From Akkermansiaceae bacterium (lineage in GTDB: Bacteria > Verrucomicrobiota > Verrucomicrobiia > Verrucomicrobiales > DEV007): a DNA stretch of 64,000 bases. The DNA is taken from positions 62,001 through 126,000 of the forward strand of contig JACKQE010000005.1 of the NCBI GenBank assembly GCA_024233005.1, written 5' to 3'. Both the position numbers and the translations under genes were made by a program. Below, one piece after another: positions 15,928 to 24,855 of the stretch; positions within the stretch are counted from its first letter, which is position 1; each line of letters opens with the position of its first letter. A model generated the notes under the pieces. It was given only the letters and a program-made list of their open reading frames with translations. It searched no databases and had not been told where the DNA came from.

Positions 15928-17220
15928 TCAGGCGAAGAGCGAGGCCAATGGCTGACCTTTGTCGCTCAACGTGAACGGCCGCTTGCTGGGGGAATAGAGC
16001 ACCTGATTCAGGGGCAGGCCCAGTGCGTAGCCGATGGTGGCGTTGAAATCCGGGATCGACACCGTGTTCTCCGCGACCGTTTCCCCGGTGGCGTCAGTTT
16101 TCCCATAGCGCTGGCCACCGGTGATGCCGCCTCCGGCAAACACCCCGGAGAAGGCTTTCGGATAGTGGTCGCGGCCTTCATTTTGGTTGATGCGCGGGGT
16201 CCTTCCGAACTCGGAAGCCAGCACGATGAGGGTGTCGGAGAGGAGTCCGCGGCGCTCCAGATCAGCCACCAGTGAAGCAAAGCCTCGGTCGAGAATGTCG
16301 CAGCGTTCGGGCACCCGGACGAAATTTCCCTGGTGGGTGTCCCATCCCCCGAGAGTCACTTCGACGTAGCGAACACCCGCTTCAACGAGCCGGCGGGCCA
16401 GCAGACATCCCTGTCCGAAGGAATCTTTGCCATAGGCCTCCCGGGTCTCAGCGGACTCTTTGGTAAGGTCAAACGCCGAGAGATCGGCGCTTTGCATGAG
16501 CCGGACGGCATCGTCGTACATGTCGCCGTAAGCCCGGACGTTCTTCGTGGGATACCGTTGGGCGAATTCGGTGGTGAGCTGCCTCGTCAGGCCGTAGCGG
16601 AATTCGAATTCCTCAGGCTGCATCCGGTTGCGGACGTTTTGCAGTCCGCGCTCCGGGCTGCCGATCATGACAGGGGAGAAGCGGTTCTCGAAAAAGCCCG
16701 CGCCGGGATGGCGGCTTCCCCCGTTGACAACGACACTGGAGGGCAGGGTGACATTGTCTCGTCCGAGGAACTTGTTGACCCAGGCGCCCATGGAGGGATG
16801 CTTGATGGTGCCTCTCATCGCATAGCTGGTGTGCTGCAAATAGTTGCCCTGCTCATGGGCTCCGGCGGTGGAAGTGAGGGAATTGACGATCGCCAAGTGG
16901 TGCCCCTGCCGGGCAAGACGGGGCAGGTATTCGCTGAGAAGCAGGCCGTCGGCACTGGTGGGAATGGATTTGGTGGGCCCCTGAGTTTCCGCTCCCGGTT
17001 TGGTGTCGAAGGTGTCGAGATGGCTCATGCCGCCGCTCATGTAGAGGTAGATGACCCGCTTGGCGGTGGCGATTTGCCGCAGCTGGGAGGAATCCTCAAA
17101 GGCCGCCCTGGCAGAGCCGGCGAGGGCCGGCAACAGCCCGACGCCCAGGAAGGAGCTAGCCGCGCCCTGAATGAAGCGGCGGCGGTTGATGTCATCGCAC
17201 TTGTTGAGCAGTTCTTTCAT
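15928..17220 (-). CDS. DUF1501 family protein, Tat-exported
   Basis: A 430-residue protein from the ATG at 17220; an upstream in-frame ATG at 17322 is rejected because the later start places a twin-arginine signal (INRRRFIQGAASSFLGVG) near the N-terminus. The body shows the DUF1501 pattern: YLYMSGGMSHLDTFDTKPG, TSTAGAHEQGNYLQH, GVRYVEVTLGGWDTH and LASEFGRTPRINQNEGRDHYPKAF. The fold is related to the alkaline phosphatase/sulfatase superfamily, but activity is not established. It is encoded 40 bp downstream of a DUF1549/DUF1553 gene, the usual partner in Planctomycetota and Verrucomicrobiota, where such pairs are often linked to polysaccharide use. Confidence 0.93.
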   Translation of the reverse strand: MKELLNKCDDINRRRFIQGAASSFLGVGLLPALAGSARAAFEDSSQLRQIATAKRVIYLYMSGGMSHLDTFDTKPGAETQGPTKSIPTSADGLLLSEYLPRLARQGHHLAIVNSLTSTAGAHEQGNYLQHTSYAMRGTIKHPSMGAWVNKFLGRDNVTLPSSVVVNGGSRHPGAGFFENRFSPVMIGSPERGLQNVRNRMQPEEFEFRYGLTRQLTTEFAQRYPTKNVRAYGDMYDDAVRLMQSADLSAFDLTKESAETREAYGKDSFGQGCLLARRLVEAGVRYVEVTLGGWDTHQGNFVRVPERCDILDRGFASLVADLERRGLLSDTLIVLASEFGRTPRINQNEGRDHYPKAFSGVFAGGGITGGQRYGKTDATGETVAENTVSIPDFNATIGYALGLPLNQVLYSPSKRPFTLSDKGQPLASLFA

Positions 17221-17260
17221 GGCGGATCGGGGTTGGCGGAGGTTGCTGGTAAAGGGAGGC

Positions 17261-19453
17261 TTATTGGATGAAGAAAAATTCCTGCGAATTGAGCAGCGCG
17301 TAGATGACATCGCGGTAAACATTGTCCCCGCGGTTCAGTTCGGCAGCCATCAGGGTGACACGTTCATCAGCCGTGGGACGACGGGCCAGCAGACTGAGAT
17401 AGATGGTGTCGAGACGGTCCATCGGGGTCGGAGCGGCCGTCACTTCCCGGGAGAGCACGGAATAGGTGTTGGTCACCGTGTCGAAGGTGCTGCCGTTGAG
17501 GAGGGTCAGCGCCTGGGGCACCGAGGCCTGGTCATCGGCGTTCTCGATCACTTCGCGGTCGCTCTGACCGAATTCCCGAAGAAAATGGCCTGCCGGAGCC
17601 GGGGAAGAAAGGTTGGAGGAGCGGGTGAAATTGGTGCTGATCCCGCGGAGGTAGGAGGAGAGATTCTTGCGGATTTTTTCGTCGGCAATGCCCAGCTCCC
17701 CGACCAACTTTTCGGCCCGCTCCCTCTCCAGCGTGTCGATCATTTGCCGGAGTTTGGAGCTCGGGCGTCCGTTCGAGTCGATGGCGGTGGGATCGTTCAT
17801 CATCATGTCACCGATGCCTTCCGGCAGGTTCATTTCCGCGAGATTGATTTTGGTACCGGCCATTGCAGGTTTGTAGATCGTTTCATAGACCACCTTCTGC
17901 AGATTGTTGCGCAGTTCGTTGGTTTCTTGGAGGATCTTCTTCGCCTTGTCGGTCTCGCCCGCCTCCCGGGAAGCGACGAGTTGTTTCTGCAATTCCTGCA
18001 TGGTCTCCTGGTCTTTTTTCTGGAGCGAGGCGACCCGTTTGGCATCTGCCAGCAGGGTTTCAGGAGGTCGGTTGGTCATGACGTCGGACATGATTTTCTG
18101 TCCGGCCATGGTGATGTCCTTTTCCAACTCCTGCCGCCAGTTCCGGGCATCCGGTTCGGGATTGACCAGGGTCACCAAAGAGTCCCAGATCTGCTCGGCC
18201 CGCATCCGACGCAGGACGGGACCGGTGAAGGCATAGTCGGCCGGAGCTGAAAGATCGTCCGCTGTCGCCGTCCGTTGGTAGAACTGCGTTTTCAGCAGCA
18301 CTGCCAGAAAAGCCTTCATGTCATATCCAAGGGCCACCATTTGCTTTTCCAGATAAGCCATCAACTCCGGATTGGCGGGCACCGTTTCATCGCGGTATTC
18401 ATCGACCGGTTCCACCAGCCCGACCCCGATGATCCGTTTCCAGAGACGGTTGGAAATCACTTTGGCGAACCGCGGATTCTCCGGGGAAACCAACCAGTCG
18501 GCGAACTTGTCGAGGCGTTCTCCGGGACTGGTGATTTCGGGGTTCAATCCGAACATGGTCTTCGCTTCGACCTTGTCCTTGGGCTTGGCATCACTGTATT
18601 TGTAGTCATGCGGCAACTGAGGGAGCTTGTCGGCCAGGTAGGTGACATTGGTGTTGTTCCTTACCGGACGGACGATTTCCTGGAAGGCCCGTTGCAGGTC
18701 CTGCTTGTCCTGCTTGCTCATGGTGGCGTCCTTCTGCACCGTGCGGAGCACGTCCTGGTAGGCATTGTTCTGCCGCCCCTGCGGGGTGACCCCGTAGGTG
18801 AAGGCCGCCATGTGGAAAAAGTCCATCTGGGTCCACTTGTCGAAGGGATGGTTGTGGCACTGGGCGCATTCCAACCGCGTGCCGAGGAAGATGCGCACCG
18901 TGTTGGCCAGATTGTCGAGGGGCATGCCCCGGTCGCGGTAGTAGTAGCCGATGGCTCCATTGTCGTAGGACTCGCCCTCCGCAGTGACGAGTTCGCGCAC
19001 GAACTGATCGTACGGCTTGTTGGCCCGCAGTGACTCCTTGATGTAGTCAATGTAGGCGGGCACGACATTCTGCCCTCCACCCTGCCCTGAGTTCACCCGC
19101 AGGATGTCCGCCCAGAAGTTGTAAAAATGATGCACGTAACCCTCCGATGCGAGGAGTCGGTCGACCAGCCGGCTGCGCTTCTCCTTGGCGGGGTCAGCCA
19201 GGAAGGTCTTGGTCTCCTCGATGGTGGGAATGCGACCGATGACATCGAGATAGAGCCGCCTGACATAGACCTCATCACTCACCGGCGGATTGCCTTTGAG
19301 ACCTTTGGCTTTCCAAGAGGCGGCGATCAGATGGTCGATGGTGGCTGAAATTTCCGATGGTTCCGGTTTGGCGGGAACAGAACCGGCGGTGGAAACAAAG
19401 GGCAGGGCCAACACGGCGGCCCCCAGCAGGAAATGGGGCAAACGTTTCTTCAT
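17261..19453 (-). CDS. DUF1549/DUF1553 secreted protein
   Basis: A 730-residue protein with a signal peptide (about 1-23). The DUF1549 domain (about 35-240) contains YLDVIGRIPT, LLASEGYVHHFYNFWADILR and a haem-like ECAQCHNHPFDKW motif. A coiled-coil linker occupies about 435-520. The DUF1553 domain covers about 295-700, with VSPENPRFAKVISNRLWKRIIG, DYAFTGPVLRRMRAEQIWDSLVTL and FLREFGQSDRE. Unlike the second copy in the window it has no PSCyt1 domain and no anti-sigma region. It forms an operon with the DUF1501 gene downstream. Function is unknown; the CxxCHxH motif suggests haem or metal binding. Confidence 0.93.
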   Translation of the reverse strand: MKKRLPHFLLGAAVLALPFVSTAGSVPAKPEPSEISATIDHLIAASWKAKGLKGNPPVSDEVYVRRLYLDVIGRIPTIEETKTFLADPAKEKRSRLVDRLLASEGYVHHFYNFWADILRVNSGQGGGQNVVPAYIDYIKESLRANKPYDQFVRELVTAEGESYDNGAIGYYYRDRGMPLDNLANTVRIFLGTRLECAQCHNHPFDKWTQMDFFHMAAFTYGVTPQGRQNNAYQDVLRTVQKDATMSKQDKQDLQRAFQEIVRPVRNNTNVTYLADKLPQLPHDYKYSDAKPKDKVEAKTMFGLNPEITSPGERLDKFADWLVSPENPRFAKVISNRLWKRIIGVGLVEPVDEYRDETVPANPELMAYLEKQMVALGYDMKAFLAVLLKTQFYQRTATADDLSAPADYAFTGPVLRRMRAEQIWDSLVTLVNPEPDARNWRQELEKDITMAGQKIMSDVMTNRPPETLLADAKRVASLQKKDQETMQELQKQLVASREAGETDKAKKILQETNELRNNLQKVVYETIYKPAMAGTKINLAEMNLPEGIGDMMMNDPTAIDSNGRPSSKLRQMIDTLERERAEKLVGELGIADEKIRKNLSSYLRGISTNFTRSSNLSSPAPAGHFLREFGQSDREVIENADDQASVPQALTLLNGSTFDTVTNTYSVLSREVTAAPTPMDRLDTIYLSLLARRPTADERVTLMAAELNRGDNVYRDVIYALLNSQEFFFIQ

Positions 19454-19492
19454 GGCGGACGGGAGTGATCAGGAAATCCTGAATTTGTTCCA

Positions 19493-19520
19493 GAATTACA
19501 GATTCCACCGATCCTGACAA
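19493..19520 (-). promoter_or_regulatory. Putative promoter of the DUF1549/DUF1553-DUF1501 operon
   Basis: On the minus strand TTGTCA (19515-19520) and TAATTC (19493-19498) are 16 bases apart, giving a start about 35 bases before the ATG at 19453. The -35 box is good and the -10 box is weak. Visual call only. Confidence 0.3.
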
Positions 19521-19594
19521 GATCATTCACTTCCGGAATTGCGTGAACATCAACAACCAAGAGGTAGGCTTGGCGGAGGAGGACGTTTTCCAAT

Positions 19595-20620
19595 TCAAGG
19601 GGAGAGACGCCTCTCGACCTCGTATTGACGGTGCTTTTCGTCCTTTTCCGGCTTGCGGATCCGGAACCCCGGACGTTCGCCGAAGGCCTTGAAGACAGCT
19701 TCCGCCTTGGCCGCTTCATAGGCCCCCGCATGAGTGTGGAGCAGATACCGCAGGGTCAGCGATTGCCCCGGCTCGATCGTGTGGCCCTCATTGAGGCAGA
19801 AAGCCGCGCCCATCCATCCATCCTCCCGCACATGCCAGTTCACCGGGTGACGGGGATTTGACGGATGGTCGAAATAGGTGATGCCCTCGGTGACGGCATG
19901 CCGGGAGGGCCCCACGCCCACGGCGACCGGTCCGCTGTAGTCCATCCATCGGGCGGGTTTGCCAAAAATGGCAGGCTCACCAACCGTCCCTTCGCTGTTC
20001 GTGATGATGCCGCCTCCGAAGTAGGACGAGAGGGTGGCGGCGACGCGCACCGCGAATAGTCCGAAATTGGTTTTTTCCATCACCACCGGGCCAGCCCCCG
20101 CGGCCGGACGCAGTTCGATCTGGATCTCCAGCGCGGACTCTCCCCCCTCCATGGGGCGGAGCGCGGCGATGAGGTCCTGTTCCGCGATCTGATGGTTCTC
20201 CCCGTCGAACCAGCCCAGCTTGCTGGCCATGACAGCTTCCTCATTCCCATCCCGATAGCGGTACCAGTGCAGCTGGCGGATCCTCCCGGTGCCCTGCTCG
20301 GACCAGAAATCGAGGCCGTTGAGCTTGTTGTGGGCGAACCAGACCGAACGGTGGTGGTCATGGTTCTCCGCTCCTGGATGTCCCATGCGGGTCAGGGGTT
20401 CCCCGGAAGGCCCGGTGAGCGGAAAGAAAAACGGCCGTGGATACTGCTGGCCAAAGTGCCAACGGGCTTTCTCCAGTCCGTCGATCCGGAGTGACACCTG
20501 GTGTTCGGGCAGTGGGATGACCTCGCAACGTTTCAGGACGAAGGTCGGTGCTGTTTCAGCCTTGGCCAAGGTGGTGGTCAACATCAGGGCGAAGAGGGCG
20601 GCAAACTGGGACGTTTTCAT
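19595..20620 (-). CDS. DUF6807 (PmoA-type) secreted protein
   Basis: A 341-residue protein with a signal peptide (MKTSQFAALFALMLTTTLAKAE). The body shows the family motifs RPFFFPLTGPSGEPLTRMGHPG, DHHRSVWFAHNKLNGLDFW and HPVNWHVREDGWMGAAFCLNEG. These proteins were named after methane oxygenase subunit A in some databases, but they are not monooxygenases in any shown sense; they are secreted proteins common in Planctomycetota and Verrucomicrobiota, often near carbohydrate genes. It lies between the PcfJ-like gene and the DUF1549 gene, all on the minus strand. Enzymatic role unknown. Confidence 0.85.
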   Translation of the reverse strand: MKTSQFAALFALMLTTTLAKAETAPTFVLKRCEVIPLPEHQVSLRIDGLEKARWHFGQQYPRPFFFPLTGPSGEPLTRMGHPGAENHDHHRSVWFAHNKLNGLDFWSEQGTGRIRQLHWYRYRDGNEEAVMASKLGWFDGENHQIAEQDLIAALRPMEGGESALEIQIELRPAAGAGPVVMEKTNFGLFAVRVAATLSSYFGGGIITNSEGTVGEPAIFGKPARWMDYSGPVAVGVGPSRHAVTEGITYFDHPSNPRHPVNWHVREDGWMGAAFCLNEGHTIEPGQSLTLRYLLHTHAGAYEAAKAEAVFKAFGERPGFRIRKPEKDEKHRQYEVERRLSP

Positions 20621-20691
20621 GAAGAGAGCGCCATGGTGGCACGCCTGCCCCGGTGCCGGCTAGTCCGCATCTGCGGAGGAGGACTGGGGCA

Positions 20692-22050
20692 TTAGCCTGT
20701 GATCAGCCAGCGGTCAAGCCAGCGCGCCACCTGGCGTTCCGTGGAGGCTTTGACAGGCTCGTTGTAGCGGGCCAGCAGTTCGCTGATGTGCCAGCATCCG
20801 TCGGATTGGCGCACAATGCTCAGGGTGGCCCGCTCCGGCTTGAGAATGCGGTAGATGAAGGTGTCTCCCATCCGAACCTTCCAGGCGTAGCTGCCCACAC
20901 AGTTGTGCTGTTCCTCGCCTTCGTCGACGAGTTGGGCGGCGCTGGTCAGGGGTTCGATGCTGCCGGGAAGTCCCGGGATCGGTGGCGTCTCGAAAATGGC
21001 CCGGTCCCGGTTCCCGGCCTCACCGCTCACTGCGGCGGCACGGCGACGGCGCAGATATTCGCGGTGCGCCGCGGACACTTCGAGATGCACTTTGCGGAGC
21101 CGTTCCAGGTCGGTGAAAAGCCGCACCGGATCGCGGCCGCGCAGTTGCTCCTGCATGTCGAGAGTGTCCCGGAGCATCTGGGCCACCCCGGCCCGGTAAT
21201 GTTCCTGCCGCAGGGTGCTGATCTCCTCAAGCAGGCGGGCGGACGCGGCTTCAAGCAGCCTGGGTTCGGAGACGATCTCAATGACGCCGGTATTGATGAC
21301 CGGGAGGTGGGCGAGGGGTTGCCGCAGATCCGTCGTGCCGCGGCGGAGGAGGCCCGCCACGGCCCGCCAATTGTCCCCCGTGATTGATTCCGGGCGGACT
21401 TTCCGCATCAGCTTGACCATCGCCGCGCTGTCCGGAAGGTCGAGACAGGCGAGAAGGTCGCGTTGGCTCATGGTGCCGCATTTTAGCGATCGGATCAGTT
21501 CGCTGTCGGCTCCGAGACGCTGCGCCAGCAGGTAGGCGAGAGCGGGGTTGGACTTGGCCAGATCCAGTGAGGCCGGATCATGGGCGAGCATGACGAGCAG
21601 GTGCCACTGATGACTGCGGAAGGGTTCCAGCGCCTTGGCGATATCTTTGGGCTGAGCAAAGCGGAAGGCATCGAAGGCCCGCTTCCGGACCATCCCCGGT
21701 GTGGGTTGTTTGTCGGGGACTTCTCCGGCACTGGCTGGTGCGGCCACTGCGGGAGGAGGTGCTGTGTCGGCGAAGGGCAGGTCGAGGGTGAGTTGGCCGT
21801 CGAGGACCTTGTCGAGGGGGGCGGTGTCGGCTTTGGTTCGGGGGCTCCCTGCGGCGCTTTTGGCGCGGCGATAGGGGGAGATGAGGCGAAAGGCGGGAGT
21901 GAAGGGCCTCCAGCGGGAATTGGCGGCGGACTTGGTGACGGCCGCCGGTTCCGGGCATCCCGTGATGACCATGATCTCCTGCTCGCGGAAAATCCGTAAT
22001 TTTCCGTCGGAAAACCGGAATCCGGGGGCATTGGGGGGCTCAAAAGTCAT
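20692..22050 (-). CDS. PcfJ-like domain protein
   Basis: A 452-residue cytoplasmic protein. The C-terminal part (about 345-450) has the PcfJ pattern: L-DEGEEQHNCVGSYAWKVRMGDTFIYRI, then E-ATLSI, then WHI-ELLARYNEPV. The central part (about 120-330) is helical and Leu/Arg-rich with no known motif, and the N-terminus is Pro/Ala-rich. PcfJ genes were first described on the enterococcal conjugative plasmid pCF10 and are common on mobile elements, but chromosomal relatives are widespread. No relaxase, integrase or transfer gene is nearby. Biochemical function is unknown. Confidence 0.8.
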   Translation of the reverse strand: MTFEPPNAPGFRFSDGKLRIFREQEIMVITGCPEPAAVTKSAANSRWRPFTPAFRLISPYRRAKSAAGSPRTKADTAPLDKVLDGQLTLDLPFADTAPPPAVAAPASAGEVPDKQPTPGMVRKRAFDAFRFAQPKDIAKALEPFRSHQWHLLVMLAHDPASLDLAKSNPALAYLLAQRLGADSELIRSLKCGTMSQRDLLACLDLPDSAAMVKLMRKVRPESITGDNWRAVAGLLRRGTTDLRQPLAHLPVINTGVIEIVSEPRLLEAASARLLEEISTLRQEHYRAGVAQMLRDTLDMQEQLRGRDPVRLFTDLERLRKVHLEVSAAHREYLRRRRAAAVSGEAGNRDRAIFETPPIPGLPGSIEPLTSAAQLVDEGEEQHNCVGSYAWKVRMGDTFIYRILKPERATLSIVRQSDGCWHISELLARYNEPVKASTERQVARWLDRWLITG

Positions 22051-22338
22051 GGTGGTGGCGGCAGGTCGACAGCCCCAAGGGCTTCCTCATGGATGCCGAC
22101 ATTTCTGCCTGGTCTCAAGCAGGAAATTTGTGGGAAAAGCATTCTTCGAGATCAAAGCAGGATTCCTCATAGTCCGGGTGATGAGCACCCCGTGGGAGAG
22201 CGAGGCGGACCTCACAGGCGGGGGAAAGGTTTGTTTCGAGGAGATGATGCATGGAGGTTGGGCACTGGGTGAGGCCCTGCAGAGGAACCTTGTCTTCCCA
22301 CTGGCACCCCGTGGGACCGTGCCGATCCTAGATCCCTG

Positions 22339-22369
22339 CCGATGCCAGGCTTGAAAAAAGTGGCATCGG
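22339..22369. promoter_or_regulatory. Perfect inverted repeat overlapping the desaturase promoter (candidate operator)
   Basis: CCGATGCCA (22339-22347) and TGGCATCGG (22361-22369) are exact complements separated by 13 bases. They flank and overlap the TTGAAA -35 box at 22351-22356, so a dimeric regulator bound here would block RNA polymerase. It could instead be an RNA hairpin if transcription starts further upstream. Confidence 0.5.
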
Positions 22370-22380
22370 GATGGTATCCT
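22351..22380 (+). promoter_or_regulatory. Putative promoter of the fatty acid desaturase gene
   Basis: TTGAAA (22351-22356) and TATCCT (22375-22380) with an 18-base spacer, giving a leader of about 125 nt before the ATG at 22512. The -35 box is embedded in the inverted repeat at 22339-22369, which suggests regulated expression. Confidence 0.5.
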
Positions 22381-22511
22381 CAGGCGTATGCTTGAATAGA
22401 CAGCCGCCCCCTTGGAGGAAAACTCTTGGAGCCGATTTCCCATGTGACTCTCATGGACATACCATCGCCATTGGTCAGTGAACCCAGTCCGGCGATGAGG
22501 AATGGTTGTGC

Positions 22512-23699
22512 ATGTTTGATCTGTTGAATTTTTTTGTCCATGCGTTCAAACAACGCGATTTTCAAAAGCCAACTTTTTTACCATCTGTCGTGACATCCTC
22601 TGAATCAGTCCAGATCCCAGCCAACCGCCGCGACGCCATTGCAAAATGGAAAGCGGTGATCGCGGAATATCAAAAACCGGTGCTGTGGCGGGCCATCTGG
22701 CAACTCGTCAACACGATCGGCGGCTATGCCGTGGTGTGGTATCTGATCTATTTGAGCCTGTCGGTGTCCTGGTGGCTCACCCTGCCTCTCGCCTTTCTGG
22801 CCGGTGGACTGATGATCCGGATTTTCATCATTTTTCATGATTGTGGACACGGTTCATTTTTCAAATCCCGTCTTGCCAATGACATTTGCGGATTCATCAC
22901 CGGGGTCCTCAGTCTGACCCCTTACTACCATTGGCGGTGGGAGCATGCCATTCATCATGCGACCACCGGAGATCTCGACCGCAGAGGGGTCGGCGATATC
23001 TGGACGCTCACCGTCAATGAATACCTGGCGTCCTCGAAGTGGAAAAAGTTCAGTTACCGGCTGGCCAGAAATCCCTTTGTTCTGTTTGTCGTGGCCCCGC
23101 TTTTTCTCTTTGTGATCCGGCAGCGTTTTCCGTCGGCACAGGCGAATCCTCGAGAACGCTGGTCGGTCTGGTGGATGAATCTGGCCATCCTTGGCATGGC
23201 GGCTCTGATGAGTGCCATTTTCGGGATCGGTCCCTACCTCATCGTCCAACTCACCGCGACAGCGGTGGCCGGTGCCGCCGGGGTCTGGCTGTTCTACGTG
23301 CAGCACCAGTTCGAGGATGTCTATTGGGAACGGGGGGATGATTGGGACTACACGGAGGCCGCCTTGAAAGGCAGTTCTTTCTACCAATTGCCCAAGGTCC
23401 TGCAGTGGTTTTCCGGCAACATCGGTTTCCACCACATCCACCATCTCAGCCCAAGGATTCCCAACTACAATCTGGAGCGCTGCCACCGGTCTGACCCGAT
23501 GTTTCAGGAGGTGAAGCCGCTGACCTTGTTCAGCAGTCTCAAATCGGCGACCTTCCGTTTGTTTGATGAATCATCGAAAAAGCTCGTCGGCTACCGCCAC
23601 CTGAAGGACCTGAGGAAAACCAAGGAAGACCGGGAGAAATCCCGGATCGGGGACTCCTCCAAGGATTCTGAATCTCCCCCGGATGGCCTGAGGTCCTGA
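22512..23699 (+). CDS. Membrane fatty acid desaturase (DesA/acyl-lipid type)
   Basis: A 395-residue integral membrane di-iron enzyme. The three histidine clusters are visible: HDCGH at 109-113, HAIHH at 145-149 and HHIHH at 307-311. An additional His265 in QHQFEDVYW is also typical. Four or more transmembrane segments lie at about 65-88, 90-108, 186-203 and 222-262. It introduces a double bond into membrane lipid acyl chains using oxygen and an electron donor, adjusting membrane fluidity. The C-terminal 30 residues are charged and unstructured. It appears to be a single-gene unit with its own promoter, possible operator and a downstream terminator, consistent with temperature- or lipid-responsive control (inferred). 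Confidence 0.92.
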   Translation: MFDLLNFFVHAFKQRDFQKPTFLPSVVTSSESVQIPANRRDAIAKWKAVIAEYQKPVLWRAIWQLVNTIGGYAVVWYLIYLSLSVSWWLTLPLAFLAGGLMIRIFIIFHDCGHGSFFKSRLANDICGFITGVLSLTPYYHWRWEHAIHHATTGDLDRRGVGDIWTLTVNEYLASSKWKKFSYRLARNPFVLFVVAPLFLFVIRQRFPSAQANPRERWSVWWMNLAILGMAALMSAIFGIGPYLIVQLTATAVAGAAGVWLFYVQHQFEDVYWERGDDWDYTEAALKGSSFYQLPKVLQWFSGNIGFHHIHHLSPRIPNYNLERCHRSDPMFQEVKPLTLFSSLKSATFRLFDESSKKLVGYRHLKDLRKTKEDREKSRIGDSSKDSESPPDGLRS

Positions 23700-23841
23700 C
23701 GCGCGGTCCACCGGAAATCCTCTCGGACGTCTGTTGGTTTGGCGCCGCGGCCGGCCCCAAAGTCACGAAAAGGACACGGTGGGCTCGTGTCAAAAACTCC
23801 GGTTGAGGATACGTTCCGCCAAGGATTGATGGCTTTGGCGA

Positions 23842-23867
23842 AGCCGCGGCTGCGCGGCTGCCTTTTT
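23842..23867 (+). terminator. Intrinsic terminator between desaturase and PPK2 genes
   Basis: AGCCGCG (23842-23848) pairs with CGCGGCT (23853-23859) around a GCTG loop, followed by GCC and T5 (23863-23867). The left arm also overlaps a competing GGCTT/AAGCC hairpin (23831-23845), so an attenuator upstream of the PPK2 gene is an alternative. Confidence 0.6.
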
Positions 23868-23902
23868 GTTGTGTCACCCCCCTCTTCGCATAACTTTTCC
23901 AC

Positions 23903-24802
23903 ATGGACGATCAAAATGCTCTTTTTGCCCGCATTCACCAGGATGTTCTCGACAGCCTCGATGAAGAACTGGAGATGGAATTCGAGGACCTCTCCGAGGA
24001 ACGGCCGGGGCAGGATCCAGCAGCGGTGGCCGATTTTCGGCGGTTCTACTTCAAGGAACTGCACCGGCTCCAACTCGAATTGATTCGCCTGCAGACTTGG
24101 GTGCAGGCCTCCGGGCACAAGTTGGTGGTGCTGTTTGAGGGGCGGGATGCTGCCGGCAAGGGGGGGGTCATCAAGCGCATCACCCAGAGGCTCAATCCCC
24201 GGGTCTGCCGCGTCGCCGCGCTGCCCGCTCCGACGGAAAGGGAACGGAGCCAGTGGTACTTCCAACGTTACATCGCGCATCTGCCAGCCGCCGGTGAAAT
24301 GGTGTTGTTCGATCGCAGCTGGTACAACCGTGCCGGGGTCGAGCGGGTCATGGGATTTTGCACGGACGAGGAATACGAGGAGTTTTTCCGCACGGTGCCG
24401 GAGTTTGAGAAAATGCTGATCCGCTCCGGGATCCAGTTGGTGAAATACTGGTTCTCGATCACGGATGAGGAGCAGGAATTCCGGTTTCGCTGCCGTATCC
24501 ACGATCCTCTCAAGCAATGGAAACTCAGTCCGATGGATCTGGAGTCCCGGAAACGCTGGGAAAGTTACACCGTGGCCAAGGAGATCATGCTGAAGCGAAC
24601 GAGCATTCCGGAAGCACCCTGGTGGCTCGTGCCGGCGGTGAACAAGAAAAAGGCCCGGCTCAACTGCATGGCGCACCTGTTGAGCCAGGTGGACTACCGC
24701 GTGGTGGAGAATGATCCGGTGGTGTTGCCCGACCGGTTGAGACACGAGGATTATAGACGTCATCCGGTGCCGGAGCAGATGATTGTGCCCCAGGTGTATT
24801 GA
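23903..24802 (+). CDS. ppk2: Polyphosphate kinase 2 family protein
   Basis: A 299-residue cytoplasmic PPK2. Walker A is GRDAAGKGG (80-88), Walker B is in the FDRSWYNRAGVERVMGF segment (136-152), and a lid region with basic residues follows (about 110-125, ERERSQWYFQRYIAHLP). The C-terminal part has the PPK2 pattern W-Y-AKEIML and APW--VPA-NKK-ARLN. The length and single domain fit the class I group, which phosphorylates nucleoside diphosphates with polyphosphate as donor, but class cannot be fixed without alignment. The N-terminal acidic extension (about 1-45) is typical. Transcription may begin only a few bases before the ATG: TTGTTG and CATAAC lie 17 bases apart just upstream. Confidence 0.93.
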   Translation: MDDQNALFARIHQDVLDSLDEELEMEFEDLSEERPGQDPAAVADFRRFYFKELHRLQLELIRLQTWVQASGHKLVVLFEGRDAAGKGGVIKRITQRLNPRVCRVAALPAPTERERSQWYFQRYIAHLPAAGEMVLFDRSWYNRAGVERVMGFCTDEEYEEFFRTVPEFEKMLIRSGIQLVKYWFSITDEEQEFRFRCRIHDPLKQWKLSPMDLESRKRWESYTVAKEIMLKRTSIPEAPWWLVPAVNKKKARLNCMAHLLSQVDYRVVENDPVVLPDRLRHEDYRRHPVPEQMIVPQVY

Positions 24803-24855
24803 ACCGGGCTGGGGATCCCCCCCCAACCAGCGTCGCCGAATGTCCGGGCGTGCGG

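Larger units (their letters stand above)
22051..22511. other. Divergent intergenic region with regulatory-looking elements
   Basis: This 461-bp stretch separates the PcfJ-like gene and the desaturase gene. It holds a 13-bp direct repeat GCACCCCGTGGGA at 22185-22197 and 22304-22316. The second copy forms a TCCCAC/GTGGGA hairpin (22296-22316). Further on are a perfect 9-bp inverted repeat and a promoter (22339-22380). A 118-codon reverse reading frame at 22087-22443 has no protein-like composition and is not called a gene. Confidence 0.5.

Noticed and set aside
22087..22443. 118-codon minus-strand frame in the desaturase upstream region
   Set aside because: No recognisable domain, Ser/Pro/Arg-rich composition and overlap with the promoter and inverted repeat.
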